Positions 15,500 to 22,755 of a stretch of DNA of 36,550 bases are shown in pieces. The position numbers and the translations under genes were made by a program. The notes beneath the pieces were generated by a model. That model was not told the origin of the DNA. It saw nothing but the letters and a program-made list of their open reading frames with translations, and did not search any database. Position 1 is the stretch's first letter; every line of letters starts with the position of its first letter. Origin of the DNA: DATDOY01 sp035293045 (GTDB taxonomy: Bacteria > Actinomycetota > Acidimicrobiia > IMCC26256 > JACPCJ01); NCBI GenBank assembly GCA_035293045.1, contig DATDOY010000124.1:1-36550 (forward strand), written 5' to 3'.

Positions 15500-16567
15500 G
15501 TGTTCGACCTCTCCGGCGAATCGGTGATCGTCAGGATTTCGATCGTGATCGGTCTCGGCGCGCTCGCGGCGGCGTCGGTGTTTCTCCTCGTCGCCTTTGC
15601 GCTTCGCGGTCGACTCGTCCGCCAGACCGAGCGTCGGGCCGCGATCGAGGCGGTTTGGCTGCCCGTCATGCTGCAGTCGATGCGCCAGGAGTTTCCTACG
15701 ACGCCGACGCTGCGCCGACGAGAGCGCGGTGCGGTTCTGGCGCTGTGGAACCGGATGACGGCTGCGATCGAAGGCGAAGCCGTCGAGCGGCTTTGCGTCT
15801 TCGCCGATCGCGCCGGGTTGATTACCGCGGCACGAGCACTGAGCAAGGAGGGATCGGGCGAGGAGCTCGTTGTGGCCGCCACCTTTCTCGGGCGCAACCG
15901 CGATGCTGCCGGTGTTCCGGTGCTCCTCGATCTCGCCCAGAAGGAACCCATCGTCGTAAGGGCCGAGGCCGCCCGAGCGCTTGTCCGCATCGAGCCCGAG
16001 GCGGGTGTGCGCTCGGTGGTCCCAATGATCGCCCGGTGGGAGGACTGCCATTCGGCGGTGGCCGTTGCCATTCTTCGGGATGCTCCGAGCGAGGTCGTCT
16101 CCGAGGTGGTGGCCGGACATGCGCTCGCCGCGCAGGACCCCGGAGCGCAGGCGCGGCTGGTCGACGTACTGGCCATCATCAAGGGACGGGCAGGACACGC
16201 GGCGGCCCGGACCCTTCTCGATCGCCAGCCCCCGCCGGAGGTCGCCTCACGGTGTCTCGCCGTGCTCCGAGAACACCGCGCCCCTGAGGACGCGATCCTC
16301 GTGCGGCCCTACCTGAAGCACGAGATGCCGTTCGTCAGGGTTCAGGCCGTGGCCGCGCTGGCCCGTCTGCAGGGTTCGGGCGACGTGTGGAGGATCGCGG
16401 GATGTCTCGGCGATAGGGATTGGTGGGTTCGGAACCGTGCCGCGCGGGCGGTCGTCACGTCGCCTGCCATCGCGCGCTCGCTCGTTGAACTCCTCGCTTC
16501 CGTTCATCCCGATCGCTACGCGCGGGGCGCGCTGGTGCAGGTACTCGGTGAGATCGGGGCGTCGTGA
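15500..16567 (+). CDS. Membrane-anchored HEAT-repeat protein
   Basis: A 355-residue protein with one N-terminal membrane helix (about residues 9-35, VRISIVIGLGALAAASVFLLVAF cut short here) followed by a basic stop-transfer RGRLVRQTERR, which suggests a cytoplasmic C-terminal part. From about residue 90 on, helical pairs with HEAT/PBS-lyase-like character recur (VPVLLDLAQKEPIVVRAEAA, DAILVRPYLKHEMPFVRVQA, WRIAGCLGDRDWWVRNRAAR). Such repeats mediate protein binding. The GTG start at 15500 follows the receiver gene, and its stop overlaps the GT2 GTG (GTGA). I infer that it links the receiver to the membrane glycosyltransferase. No enzymatic motif is seen. Confidence 0.82.
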   Translation: MFDLSGESVIVRISIVIGLGALAAASVFLLVAFALRGRLVRQTERRAAIEAVWLPVMLQSMRQEFPTTPTLRRRERGAVLALWNRMTAAIEGEAVERLCVFADRAGLITAARALSKEGSGEELVVAATFLGRNRDAAGVPVLLDLAQKEPIVVRAEAARALVRIEPEAGVRSVVPMIARWEDCHSAVAVAILRDAPSEVVSEVVAGHALAAQDPGAQARLVDVLAIIKGRAGHAAARTLLDRQPPPEVASRCLAVLREHRAPEDAILVRPYLKHEMPFVRVQAVAALARLQGSGDVWRIAGCLGDRDWWVRNRAARAVVTSPAIARSLVELLASVHPDRYARGALVQVLGEIGAS

Positions 16568-17997
16568 GCGGGTGGGTGAGCGTCGGCGAGTGGCTCATCC
16601 TCGGCTACTTCATCATCCTGCATTTCGTCTACATCGGCCTCAACTTCGTGGCGTACGCCAGCATTACGCGGTCGCGTCTGCGCCGGTTCGGCGCGCTCAC
16701 CGCCGTGGATCCGGCGTTCATGCCACCGGTGACGCTGATCGTCCCCGCGTACAACGAGGAAGGGGGGATCGTTGCTTCCGTGAAGTCGATCCTTCAGCTC
16801 ACATACCCGACCTTCGAGGTCGTCGTGGTCAACGACGGATCGACCGACGGCACCCTGGATCGCCTCCACGAGGCGTTCGCGCTTGCCGAGTACGGCGAGG
16901 CGTATCGCGATCGCGTGCCCACCGCCCCCGTGCGCCGCTTCATGATCTCGCGCACGTACCCGGCCGTCCGTGTGGTCGATAAGGAGAACGGAGGCAAAGC
17001 CGACGCGGTGAACGCGGCCGTCAACGTTGCCCGATACCCGCTGTTCTGCACCATCGACGCCGACTCGGTGCTCCAGCGCGACAGCATCCAGCGGGTCGTG
17101 CAGCCGTTCCTGGACGACGGGAGCGTGATCGCGTCCGGGGGGACGATCAGAGTCATCAACGAGAGCGTCATTCGCGAGGGCTTCCTCGAGCAGCTGGCCA
17201 TGCCCAGCAAGATGCTCGTGCGCTTTCAGGTGGTCGAGTACCTGCGAGCCTTCCTGTTCGGCCGCCTGGGGTGGAGTGCGTTCAACGGTCTCCTCGTTCT
17301 GTCGGGGGCCTTTGGGATGTTTCGGAAGGAAACCGTGATCGCCGCGGGAGGGTTCCGCACCGACACCCTGGGCGAGGACATGGAGATGGTGGTGCGCTTG
17401 CATCGGATCATGCGCGAGGCCAAGCGGAAGTACCGCGTCGCGTACATCCCCGACCCGATCGTGTTCACGGAGGCCCCCGAGAATCTGCGAACGCTCGGGC
17501 GTCAGCGCATCCGCTGGCAGCGCGGCCTCGGTGAGAGCCTGCGCATGAACCGGGGGCTGGCGTTCCGGGGGTTCCCCGGATGGGTCTCGTACCCCTTCAA
17601 CCTGTTGTTCGAGATGTACGGATCGTTTGTCGAGGTGCTCGGATATCTCATCACCGCAGTGGCCTTCGCGACCGGCACGATCTCGTTGAGCGCGTTCTTC
17701 GCCTTCCTTCTTGTGTCGTTCGGGCTCGGCCTCGCTTTCTCGGCGAGTGCGGTCGTTCTCGAAGAATTGTCGTTCCACGTCTACCCCCGAAGGAGCGATC
17801 TCCTCGCGCTCATGGGCGCCGCCGTCCTCGAGAACTTCGGGTATCGCCAGGCCAACGCATGGTGGCGGCTGATTGGAGTGATTCGCCACGTGCGGGGCGC
17901 CGAGGCGAGTTGGGGGGTGATGACGCGTCGGGGGATCGCCAGCAGTGGTGACGCGTACACTCGCTCCGGTGAGTCTCCAACTGGAGTACACACCTGA
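16564..17997 (+). CDS. GT2 family processive glycosyltransferase (membrane)
   Basis: A 477-residue membrane glycosyltransferase of the cellulose/hyaluronan/PgaC-like GT2 type, likely making or exporting an exopolysaccharide or glycolipid. One N-terminal membrane helix (about 10-32) precedes the catalytic domain, which has VTLIVPAYNEE, VVVNDGSTDGT, the D165-A-D167 metal motif (TIDADSV), GEDMEMV with catalytic acid, and Q314-R-I-R-W318 (QxxRW). At least two or three C-terminal membrane helices lie around 345-405. The sugar cannot be read from sequence. GTG 16564 overlaps the HEAT-protein stop. The C-terminal 28 bases overlap the next gene if that gene starts at 17969. Confidence 0.9.
   Translation: MSGWVSVGEWLILGYFIILHFVYIGLNFVAYASITRSRLRRFGALTAVDPAFMPPVTLIVPAYNEEGGIVASVKSILQLTYPTFEVVVVNDGSTDGTLDRLHEAFALAEYGEAYRDRVPTAPVRRFMISRTYPAVRVVDKENGGKADAVNAAVNVARYPLFCTIDADSVLQRDSIQRVVQPFLDDGSVIASGGTIRVINESVIREGFLEQLAMPSKMLVRFQVVEYLRAFLFGRLGWSAFNGLLVLSGAFGMFRKETVIAAGGFRTDTLGEDMEMVVRLHRIMREAKRKYRVAYIPDPIVFTEAPENLRTLGRQRIRWQRGLGESLRMNRGLAFRGFPGWVSYPFNLLFEMYGSFVEVLGYLITAVAFATGTISLSAFFAFLLVSFGLGLAFSASAVVLEELSFHVYPRRSDLLALMGAAVLENFGYRQANAWWRLIGVIRHVRGAEASWGVMTRRGIASSGDAYTRSGESPTGVHT
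17956..17961 (+). promoter_or_regulatory. Putative -10 box inside the GT2 gene end
   Basis: TACACT is seven bases before the GTG at 17969 and lies within the last codons of the glycosyltransferase gene. It fits the leaderless spacing and would let the ferritin-like gene be expressed independently. Confidence 0.35.
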
Positions 17998-19030
17998 GGA
18001 GCTGTTGGCCGACGACCCGGTTGTCGAACCCTTGGTGGTCGGGGGCGTGCGCTGCCACGGTGGGTTCGACGAGGACGGTCGATACCGATCACCACGGACC
18101 CGCCACCGCGCTCCGGCGATTGCCGCCTGGCAGGCCAACCACGCCGCCCAGTTCGGCATGCCGCTCCTCGACGTCCCCCTCGGCACGTGGCCCCCGAACT
18201 ATCCGAACGTCGCCCAGGCCAAGTTCTTGCTGCGAGAGGGCGTGCGAGCACCCATCATTTCGACGCTGACGCGGATCGGAACCGTCGAAGGTTTCGGGGC
18301 GATGATTCGCTATTCCGCGGTCCCCGACATCCAGTCGCACTTTGCGGAAGACGTTCGCGGCACGGCGACCGCGCATCTCGACGCCGGCCTGCTCGAGGCG
18401 CACGCCCGCGATGAGGCGGGCTTTGAGGACGCTGCCGGCCACCGCGACATGTGGTTCGCGGCACGCGATGTCGCGTTCGAGAACCCCGTCACGGCAGATC
18501 AGACCGCGCTGATGCTGACGCGGATGGGATTGTCCTCGGGGGGCGGGGCACCCGACCCGGCCGTGATCCGCGCCCAGATGGAGGCGGCGAGGCGGTTCCC
18601 CGCGATCGACCTCGGGCTCGAGATGCTCATCCAACGCATGATCAGGATCCTGCTGATCGAGATCTCGGCCTTCTATGTGTTCGCGTGGGCGGAGGAGGTC
18701 CTCGCCGATCCCGACCTGACGGCGGGGGAGGGGGCGGCGGCTGACCTCGTCGGTTACATCCGCCAGGACGAGACGCCCCACGTCGATTATCTCCGGACCG
18801 CCCTCACCGAGATGAGGGACCGAGCCTTCGTGACCGACACCGGTGCCACGGTTCCCGGCACCAGGGTCGTCGGAACGCTCTGGGACGAAGCGCTCCAAGA
18901 ATCCTTGGGTGTGCGCCGCGACGAGGGGGTGCGGCTGACGCTGCGGGAGATCGACCACGCACTCGAAGGGAGTCCCCGCGCCGCTGACCTCCTCGACGAA
19001 TTCCATTCCCTGGGCGACGTGCGCTCGTAG
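17969..19030 (+). CDS. Predicted ferritin-like di-metal protein, function unknown
   Basis: I do not recognise a named family. The 353 residues are mostly helical. Three segments look like metal-binding helices of a ferritin-like four-helix bundle: LLEAHARDEAGFEDAAGH with several acids and a His, LLIEISAFYVFAWAEEVL, and YIRQDETPHVDYLRTAL with an ExxH (ETPH) motif. A di-iron or di-manganese oxidase or oxygenase role is therefore plausible but inferred. There is no signal peptide. GTG 17969 is chosen from the TACACT box seven bases upstream; a GTG at 17945 would add eight residues and enlarge the overlap with the GT2 gene. A weak stem-loop follows its stop. Neighbours do not indicate a pathway. 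Confidence 0.72.
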   Translation: MSLQLEYTPEELLADDPVVEPLVVGGVRCHGGFDEDGRYRSPRTRHRAPAIAAWQANHAAQFGMPLLDVPLGTWPPNYPNVAQAKFLLREGVRAPIISTLTRIGTVEGFGAMIRYSAVPDIQSHFAEDVRGTATAHLDAGLLEAHARDEAGFEDAAGHRDMWFAARDVAFENPVTADQTALMLTRMGLSSGGGAPDPAVIRAQMEAARRFPAIDLGLEMLIQRMIRILLIEISAFYVFAWAEEVLADPDLTAGEGAAADLVGYIRQDETPHVDYLRTALTEMRDRAFVTDTGATVPGTRVVGTLWDEALQESLGVRRDEGVRLTLREIDHALEGSPRAADLLDEFHSLGDVRS

Positions 19031-19047
19031 CACGCCCCTGAGGCTTC

Positions 19048-19062
19048 GGCGGTCCACCCGCC
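19048..19062 (+). terminator. Weak stem-loop after the ferritin-like gene
   Basis: GGCGG and CCGCC form a five-base-pair stem with a five-base loop, 18 bases after the stop at 19030. There is no T-tract, so it is at best a weak or Rho-assisted terminator. In DNA this GC-rich, chance is a real alternative. Confidence 0.2.
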
Positions 19063-19128
19063 TGTCCCGTGCCCGTGCCATGCTGCGCGCACTCTGTCCG
19101 GCGATGGTGACAGGACCGGGAGGGACGC

Positions 19129-19839
19129 ATGCAGTACACGACCGCCCAAAAAGCGTTGGCGGAGTTCATCGGCGCATTCGCCATCGTGTTCATCGGCGCC
19201 GGTGCGGTCATCGCCACCAGCCGATTCGGCGACGGCGGCGCACTCGTGGCCGTCGCGTTGGCGTACGGCCTCGCCGTCGTCACGATGGTTTCCGCGGTGG
19301 GTCACGTTTCCCGCGCGCATTTCAATCCCGCGGTCACCATCGGGGCTTTCGTCACGGGCCGGATCACGCTGAAGGACGCGGCGGTCTATGTGGCGGCGCA
19401 GCTTGCGGGAGTGACCGCTGCCGCAGGAGTCCTGCGTGCCGCCATCCCGAAAGAGATCTGGGATCCCTTCCACCTAGGTGCGCCGCAGGTCAATCCCGTC
19501 ATCTCGACCGGTCAGGGCGTGCTCATCGAAGCGATCCTCACCTTCTTTTTGGTGTGGGTGGTGTTCGCCATGACCTTCGATCGCGACGGGGCCTTCAACA
19601 AGCTTGCCGGGCTCGGCGTCGGCCTCGTGATCGTCATGGACGCGCTGATGGGTGGCCCCTTCACCGGCGCGGCGATGAATCCGGCGCGGGCGTTCGGCCC
19701 GGCTCTGGTGGCTGGGTTCTGGGACAACCATTGGGTGTATTGGATCGGTCCGATCGCCGGCGGCATCGTCGCCGCGGTCGTGTACGACCTTGTAATCCTT
19801 CGTCCGAGCGATGACGTCGCGGCGTCGGCCGCCGAATAG
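19129..19839 (+). CDS. Aquaporin (MIP family channel)
   Basis: A 236-residue membrane channel with six predicted helices and two half-helices bearing NPA boxes at N66-P-A68 (AHFNPAVT) and N184-P-A186 followed by R187 (MNPARAFGP). These form the water-selective pore. AFGP rather than DFGP after the second box is more like water aquaporins than glycerol facilitators, but substrate is not proven. Length is typical. ATG 19129 has a strong GGGAGGG Shine-Dalgarno sequence five bases upstream, unlike the leaderless neighbours. It is preceded by a 98-base gap and separated from prfA by 48 bases. Confidence 0.95.
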   Translation: MQYTTAQKALAEFIGAFAIVFIGAGAVIATSRFGDGGALVAVALAYGLAVVTMVSAVGHVSRAHFNPAVTIGAFVTGRITLKDAAVYVAAQLAGVTAAAGVLRAAIPKEIWDPFHLGAPQVNPVISTGQGVLIEAILTFFLVWVVFAMTFDRDGAFNKLAGLGVGLVIVMDALMGGPFTGAAMNPARAFGPALVAGFWDNHWVYWIGPIAGGIVAAVVYDLVILRPSDDVAASAAE

Positions 19840-19872
19840 GCGACCTCACGCGGTGGTTCCGGGGTCCGGCAG

Positions 19873-19878
19873 TACCCT
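19873..19878 (+). promoter_or_regulatory. Putative -10 box for prfA-prmC unit
   Basis: TACCCT is nine bases before the prfA ATG, and no Shine-Dalgarno sequence is present. Spacing is slightly longer than at the other leaderless candidates, so confidence is lower. Confidence 0.25.
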
Positions 19879-19887
19879 GGGTCCGCC

Positions 19888-20955
19888 ATGTTGGAACGTC
19901 TCGCGAAGCTCGAGCAGGAATTCGAGGACCTAGAGGAGCGCCTCCAGGGCATCTACGCGTCCGGGGAACAAGACGCGATCCGCGAGGCGGGCCGTCGCCA
20001 CTCGGAGCTGAAGCCCATCGTTGACGCGTACCGCGAGTATCTGAAGGCGTCGTCGAATCTGGCGGAGGCCCGCGAGTTGCTCCCAGGGGCCGAAGAGGGC
20101 GATCGCGACTATCTCCGCCGCGAGATCACCGACGCGGAGTCGCGCCTCGCCGAACTCGAGTCTGAGCTCAAGGCGCTCCTGTTGCCGAGGGACCCCAACG
20201 ACGCCCGCAATGTCATCGTCGAGATCCGGGGGGCCGAGGGTGGAGAAGAGGCCAACCTGTTCGCAGGCGATCTCTTCGAGATGTACCAGCGGTTCGCCGA
20301 GCGCAACGGCTGGAAGTTCGAGTTGCTCTCGAGCCACCCCTCCGACATGGGGGGCTACAAGGACATCACGTTTCTCCTCAGGGGCGAGCGCGTCTGGTCA
20401 CGCCTGAAGCACGAGGCCGGCCCGCACCGGGTGCAGCGGGTGCCCGTCACCGAAAGCCAAGGTCGCATCCATACGTCGTCGGCGACCGTCGCGGTGCTTC
20501 CCGAGGCCGAGGAAGTCGATGTCGAGATCGATCCCAACGACCTCGAAATCGACGTCTTCCGCTCGTCGGGTCCCGGCGGGCAGTCCGTCAACACCACCGA
20601 CTCGGCCGTCCGCCTCACGCACAAGCCCACCGGTCTCGTCGTGAGCTGCCAGGACGAAAAGAGCCAGCTCCAGAACAAGGACAAGGCCCTGCGGATCCTG
20701 CGCGCGAGGCTCTTGCAGATCGAGCAGGAACGCCAGGCGGCGGAACGGTCGGAGGCCAAACGATCGCAGCTCGGCCGCGGTGGACGCGCCGACAAGATCC
20801 GCACCTATAACTACAAGGAGAACCGGGTGACCGATCACCGCATCGGCCTCACGCTTCATCGGCTGCCCGAGATCCTCGGCGGCGACCTCGACGAGATCGT
20901 CGACGCCCTCGGCGCCGCGGAGCGCGCCGACCAGCTGAGCGGGACGGCGGCATGA
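19888..20955 (+). CDS. prfA: Peptide chain release factor 1
   Basis: Recognises UAA and UAG stop codons on the ribosome and triggers peptide release. The 355 residues show the helical N-terminal domain, the RF1-type anticodon tripeptide P186-V-T188 (VQRVPVTESQGRIHTSSATV), and the catalytic G230-G231-Q232 in SSGPGGQSVNTTDSAVR. The tripeptide separates it from RF2 (SPF). Length is normal. ATG 19888 is the natural start. The stop overlaps the ATG of prmC, whose product methylates the GGQ glutamine, a conserved functional pairing. Confidence 0.97.
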   Translation: MLERLAKLEQEFEDLEERLQGIYASGEQDAIREAGRRHSELKPIVDAYREYLKASSNLAEARELLPGAEEGDRDYLRREITDAESRLAELESELKALLLPRDPNDARNVIVEIRGAEGGEEANLFAGDLFEMYQRFAERNGWKFELLSSHPSDMGGYKDITFLLRGERVWSRLKHEAGPHRVQRVPVTESQGRIHTSSATVAVLPEAEEVDVEIDPNDLEIDVFRSSGPGGQSVNTTDSAVRLTHKPTGLVVSCQDEKSQLQNKDKALRILRARLLQIEQERQAAERSEAKRSQLGRGGRADKIRTYNYKENRVTDHRIGLTLHRLPEILGGDLDEIVDALGAAERADQLSGTAA

Positions 20956-21893
20956 CCGGCGCGGCGAACGTCTCGGTTGATCTCGCGCCCGGGAGCTATC
21001 GCTGGGGCGACCTCCGTAGCCACGCGCGCACGGTTCTCGCCGCCGCCAACGTCGAGAGCCCGGAAGCCGAGGCACGATGGCTCGTGGAGCGGGCTGCCGA
21101 CGGAGCCCCTGACGCAGACGCACCCGCTCCGGCCCGGGCGGTCGGTCACGTCGTCGACATGCTCGAACAGCGCGTGTCGGGTCGACCCCTGCAGCACGTT
21201 CTGGGTCGCTGGGCGTTCCGCCGCCTCGAGCTCGTCGTCGATCATCGAGCCCTCATTCCGCGAGTGGAAACCGAGGTCGTGGCCGAAGTCGCCCTCGAGG
21301 AGGCGGTGCGGCTCGGGGCGTCGCGGCACGGCAATGACGGCACGGGCGGCGCGCTCGATCCTTCGCTGGTGATCGCCGACCTCGGCACGGGAAGCGGCGT
21401 GCTCGCTCTCGCCCTCGTCGACGAGCTGTCCGACGTCACCGTGTGGGCCACCGACGTGAGCCCCGACGCGCTCGCCGTCGCGCGGGCCAACCTGATGGCG
21501 GTGGGGCTGTCGGCGCGCCGCGTCGCTCTGGCCGAGGGGTCGTGGTTCGATGCGCTGCCGCGCCGCTTGCGCGGTTCCGTGCACGTCATCGTGTCGAATC
21601 CTCCGTACGTCGCCGACGACGAGTTCGACGCCTTGCCCACCGAGGTCCGCGATCACGAACCTCGGGGTGCCCTCGTTGGCGGGACCACGGGGCTCGAGGC
21701 GGTTCGTGAGATCGTCGCCGGCGCTCCCGATTGGCTTGTGCCCGCAGGCGCGCTCGTCGTCGAGATCGCTCCACACCAAGCCGCGGCCGGCGTCGATCTG
21801 TGCCTGGACGCGGGGTTTGCGGAGGCCGAGGTCAAGCCCGATCTCGCGGGTCGCGACCGCGTGCTGGTCGCACGGCGTCGGGGTGACGAATGA
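20952..21893 (+). CDS. prmC: Release factor glutamine methyltransferase
   Basis: SAM-dependent methyltransferase that modifies the glutamine of the GGQ motif in RF1 and RF2. The 313 residues carry an N-terminal helical domain with GRPLQHVLGRWAF and the LIPRVETEVV region (the usual form is RPETE). The SAM-binding motif I is IADLGTGSGVLALAL, and the catalytic motif N216-P-P-Y219 is in VIVSNPPYVADDE. It is slightly longer than E. coli PrmC (about 277) because of inserts at about 45-55 and 120-135. The ATG overlaps the prfA stop, and its stop overlaps the next ATG (ATGA). Confidence 0.96.
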   Translation: MTGAANVSVDLAPGSYRWGDLRSHARTVLAAANVESPEAEARWLVERAADGAPDADAPAPARAVGHVVDMLEQRVSGRPLQHVLGRWAFRRLELVVDHRALIPRVETEVVAEVALEEAVRLGASRHGNDGTGGALDPSLVIADLGTGSGVLALALVDELSDVTVWATDVSPDALAVARANLMAVGLSARRVALAEGSWFDALPRRLRGSVHVIVSNPPYVADDEFDALPTEVRDHEPRGALVGGTTGLEAVREIVAGAPDWLVPAGALVVEIAPHQAAAGVDLCLDAGFAEAEVKPDLAGRDRVLVARRRGDE

Positions 21894-22504
21894 GCGAAAT
21901 CCTCGCCATCGGTGATCTCGCACTCGCAGTCGACCGCGCCGCCGAAAAGATCGAGGCGGGCGTCCCCGTTGCGCTCCCGACCGACACCGTCTACGTCCTC
22001 GCCGGTGACCCCACCGATCCGGGCGTCACCGACCGGCTCTTCCACCTGAAGCATCGGTCGCGCGCCTACGACCTGTCGGTGCTCGTCGGCTCCATCGACC
22101 AGGCCATGGAGCTCACGACGGCGGTGCCGGCAGCGGCCAAACTCCTGATGGAACGCTTCTGGCCTGGCGCGCTGACGTTGGTGCTGCCGCGTAACCCCGA
22201 CGAACCGCTCGACCTCGGCGACGACGACGTGACGATCGGCCTCCGATTGGCCAACCATCCGGTTCCCTCGGCGTTGTGCCTCGAGGTGGGGCCGCTCGCC
22301 GCCACGCCGGCAGGGGTGCAGGGTGAAGTGGTGTTCGAAACGGCGGAGGAGGTGGCGGCCGAATTCGGCGCGTGGGTGCCGCTCATTCTGGACGGGGGGC
22401 GGTGCGGGGGCGCGGCCGCGACGGTTGTCGACGTCACTGGCGAGGAGCCGCGCCTGTTGCGCGAGGGCGCCTTGGCCTGGGCCGATATCGAGTCTGCGCT
22501 GTGA
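21890..22504 (+). CDS. Sua5/YrdC/TsaC-family protein with divergent motifs
   Basis: Family members make threonylcarbamoyl-AMP for the t6A modification of ANN-decoding tRNAs. The 204 residues start typically (GVPVALPTDTVYVLAGDPTD) and keep the LKHR region, FWPGALTLVLPR, and IGLRLANHPVPSAL. Two expected features differ. The K-x-R segment runs KHRSRAYDLSVLV where most have a PL before the hydrophobic strand. The usual SAN-x-SG loop after GPLAAT is replaced by PAGVQGE. The position after prmC is the conserved one for this gene. It may still be functional or may have drifted toward a YciO-like role; motif loss lowers certainty about activity, not about family. Confidence 0.85.
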   Translation: MSEILAIGDLALAVDRAAEKIEAGVPVALPTDTVYVLAGDPTDPGVTDRLFHLKHRSRAYDLSVLVGSIDQAMELTTAVPAAAKLLMERFWPGALTLVLPRNPDEPLDLGDDDVTIGLRLANHPVPSALCLEVGPLAATPAGVQGEVVFETAEEVAAEFGAWVPLILDGGRCGGAAATVVDVTGEEPRLLREGALAWADIESAL

Positions 22505-22755
22505 TGGCGGAAACCCCCCTCGACGTGGACGCCATGATTCGGCGCTTTCAGGAGCGGGCGGCGCGCGTGAAGGACCGTTCCATCCCGCCCGTCGCAGGCC
22601 CGGAACGCCAGCGCTACATCGATCAGGCGAACCTCGATTACCTCGACTTCGCCCTCGTCGGCGACGCGGAAGGCACGTTGGTCGACGGGGTGCTGACCCT
22701 CCGCGTCGACCTCAGGAGACCAGCCGCGTCCGACCCTCCGCCGGCCGGAGGCTGA
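22504..22755 (+). CDS. Small protein of unknown function
   Basis: An 83-residue protein I do not recognise. The N-terminal half is helical and charged (DAMIRRFQERAARVKDR), followed by PPVAGPERQRYIDQANLDYLDFALV and a beta-like LVDGVLTLRVDLRR, ending in a Pro/Ala/Gly tail. No signal peptide or Cys is present. ATG 22504 overlaps the stop of the Sua5/YrdC gene by one base (TGATG), so it is probably the last gene of the prfA unit. Its last 44 bases overlap the end of the convergent thiolase-like gene. Coding is supported by the tight junction and actinobacterial codon use; function is open. Confidence 0.7.
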   Translation: MAETPLDVDAMIRRFQERAARVKDRSIPPVAGPERQRYIDQANLDYLDFALVGDAEGTLVDGVLTLRVDLRRPAASDPPPAGG

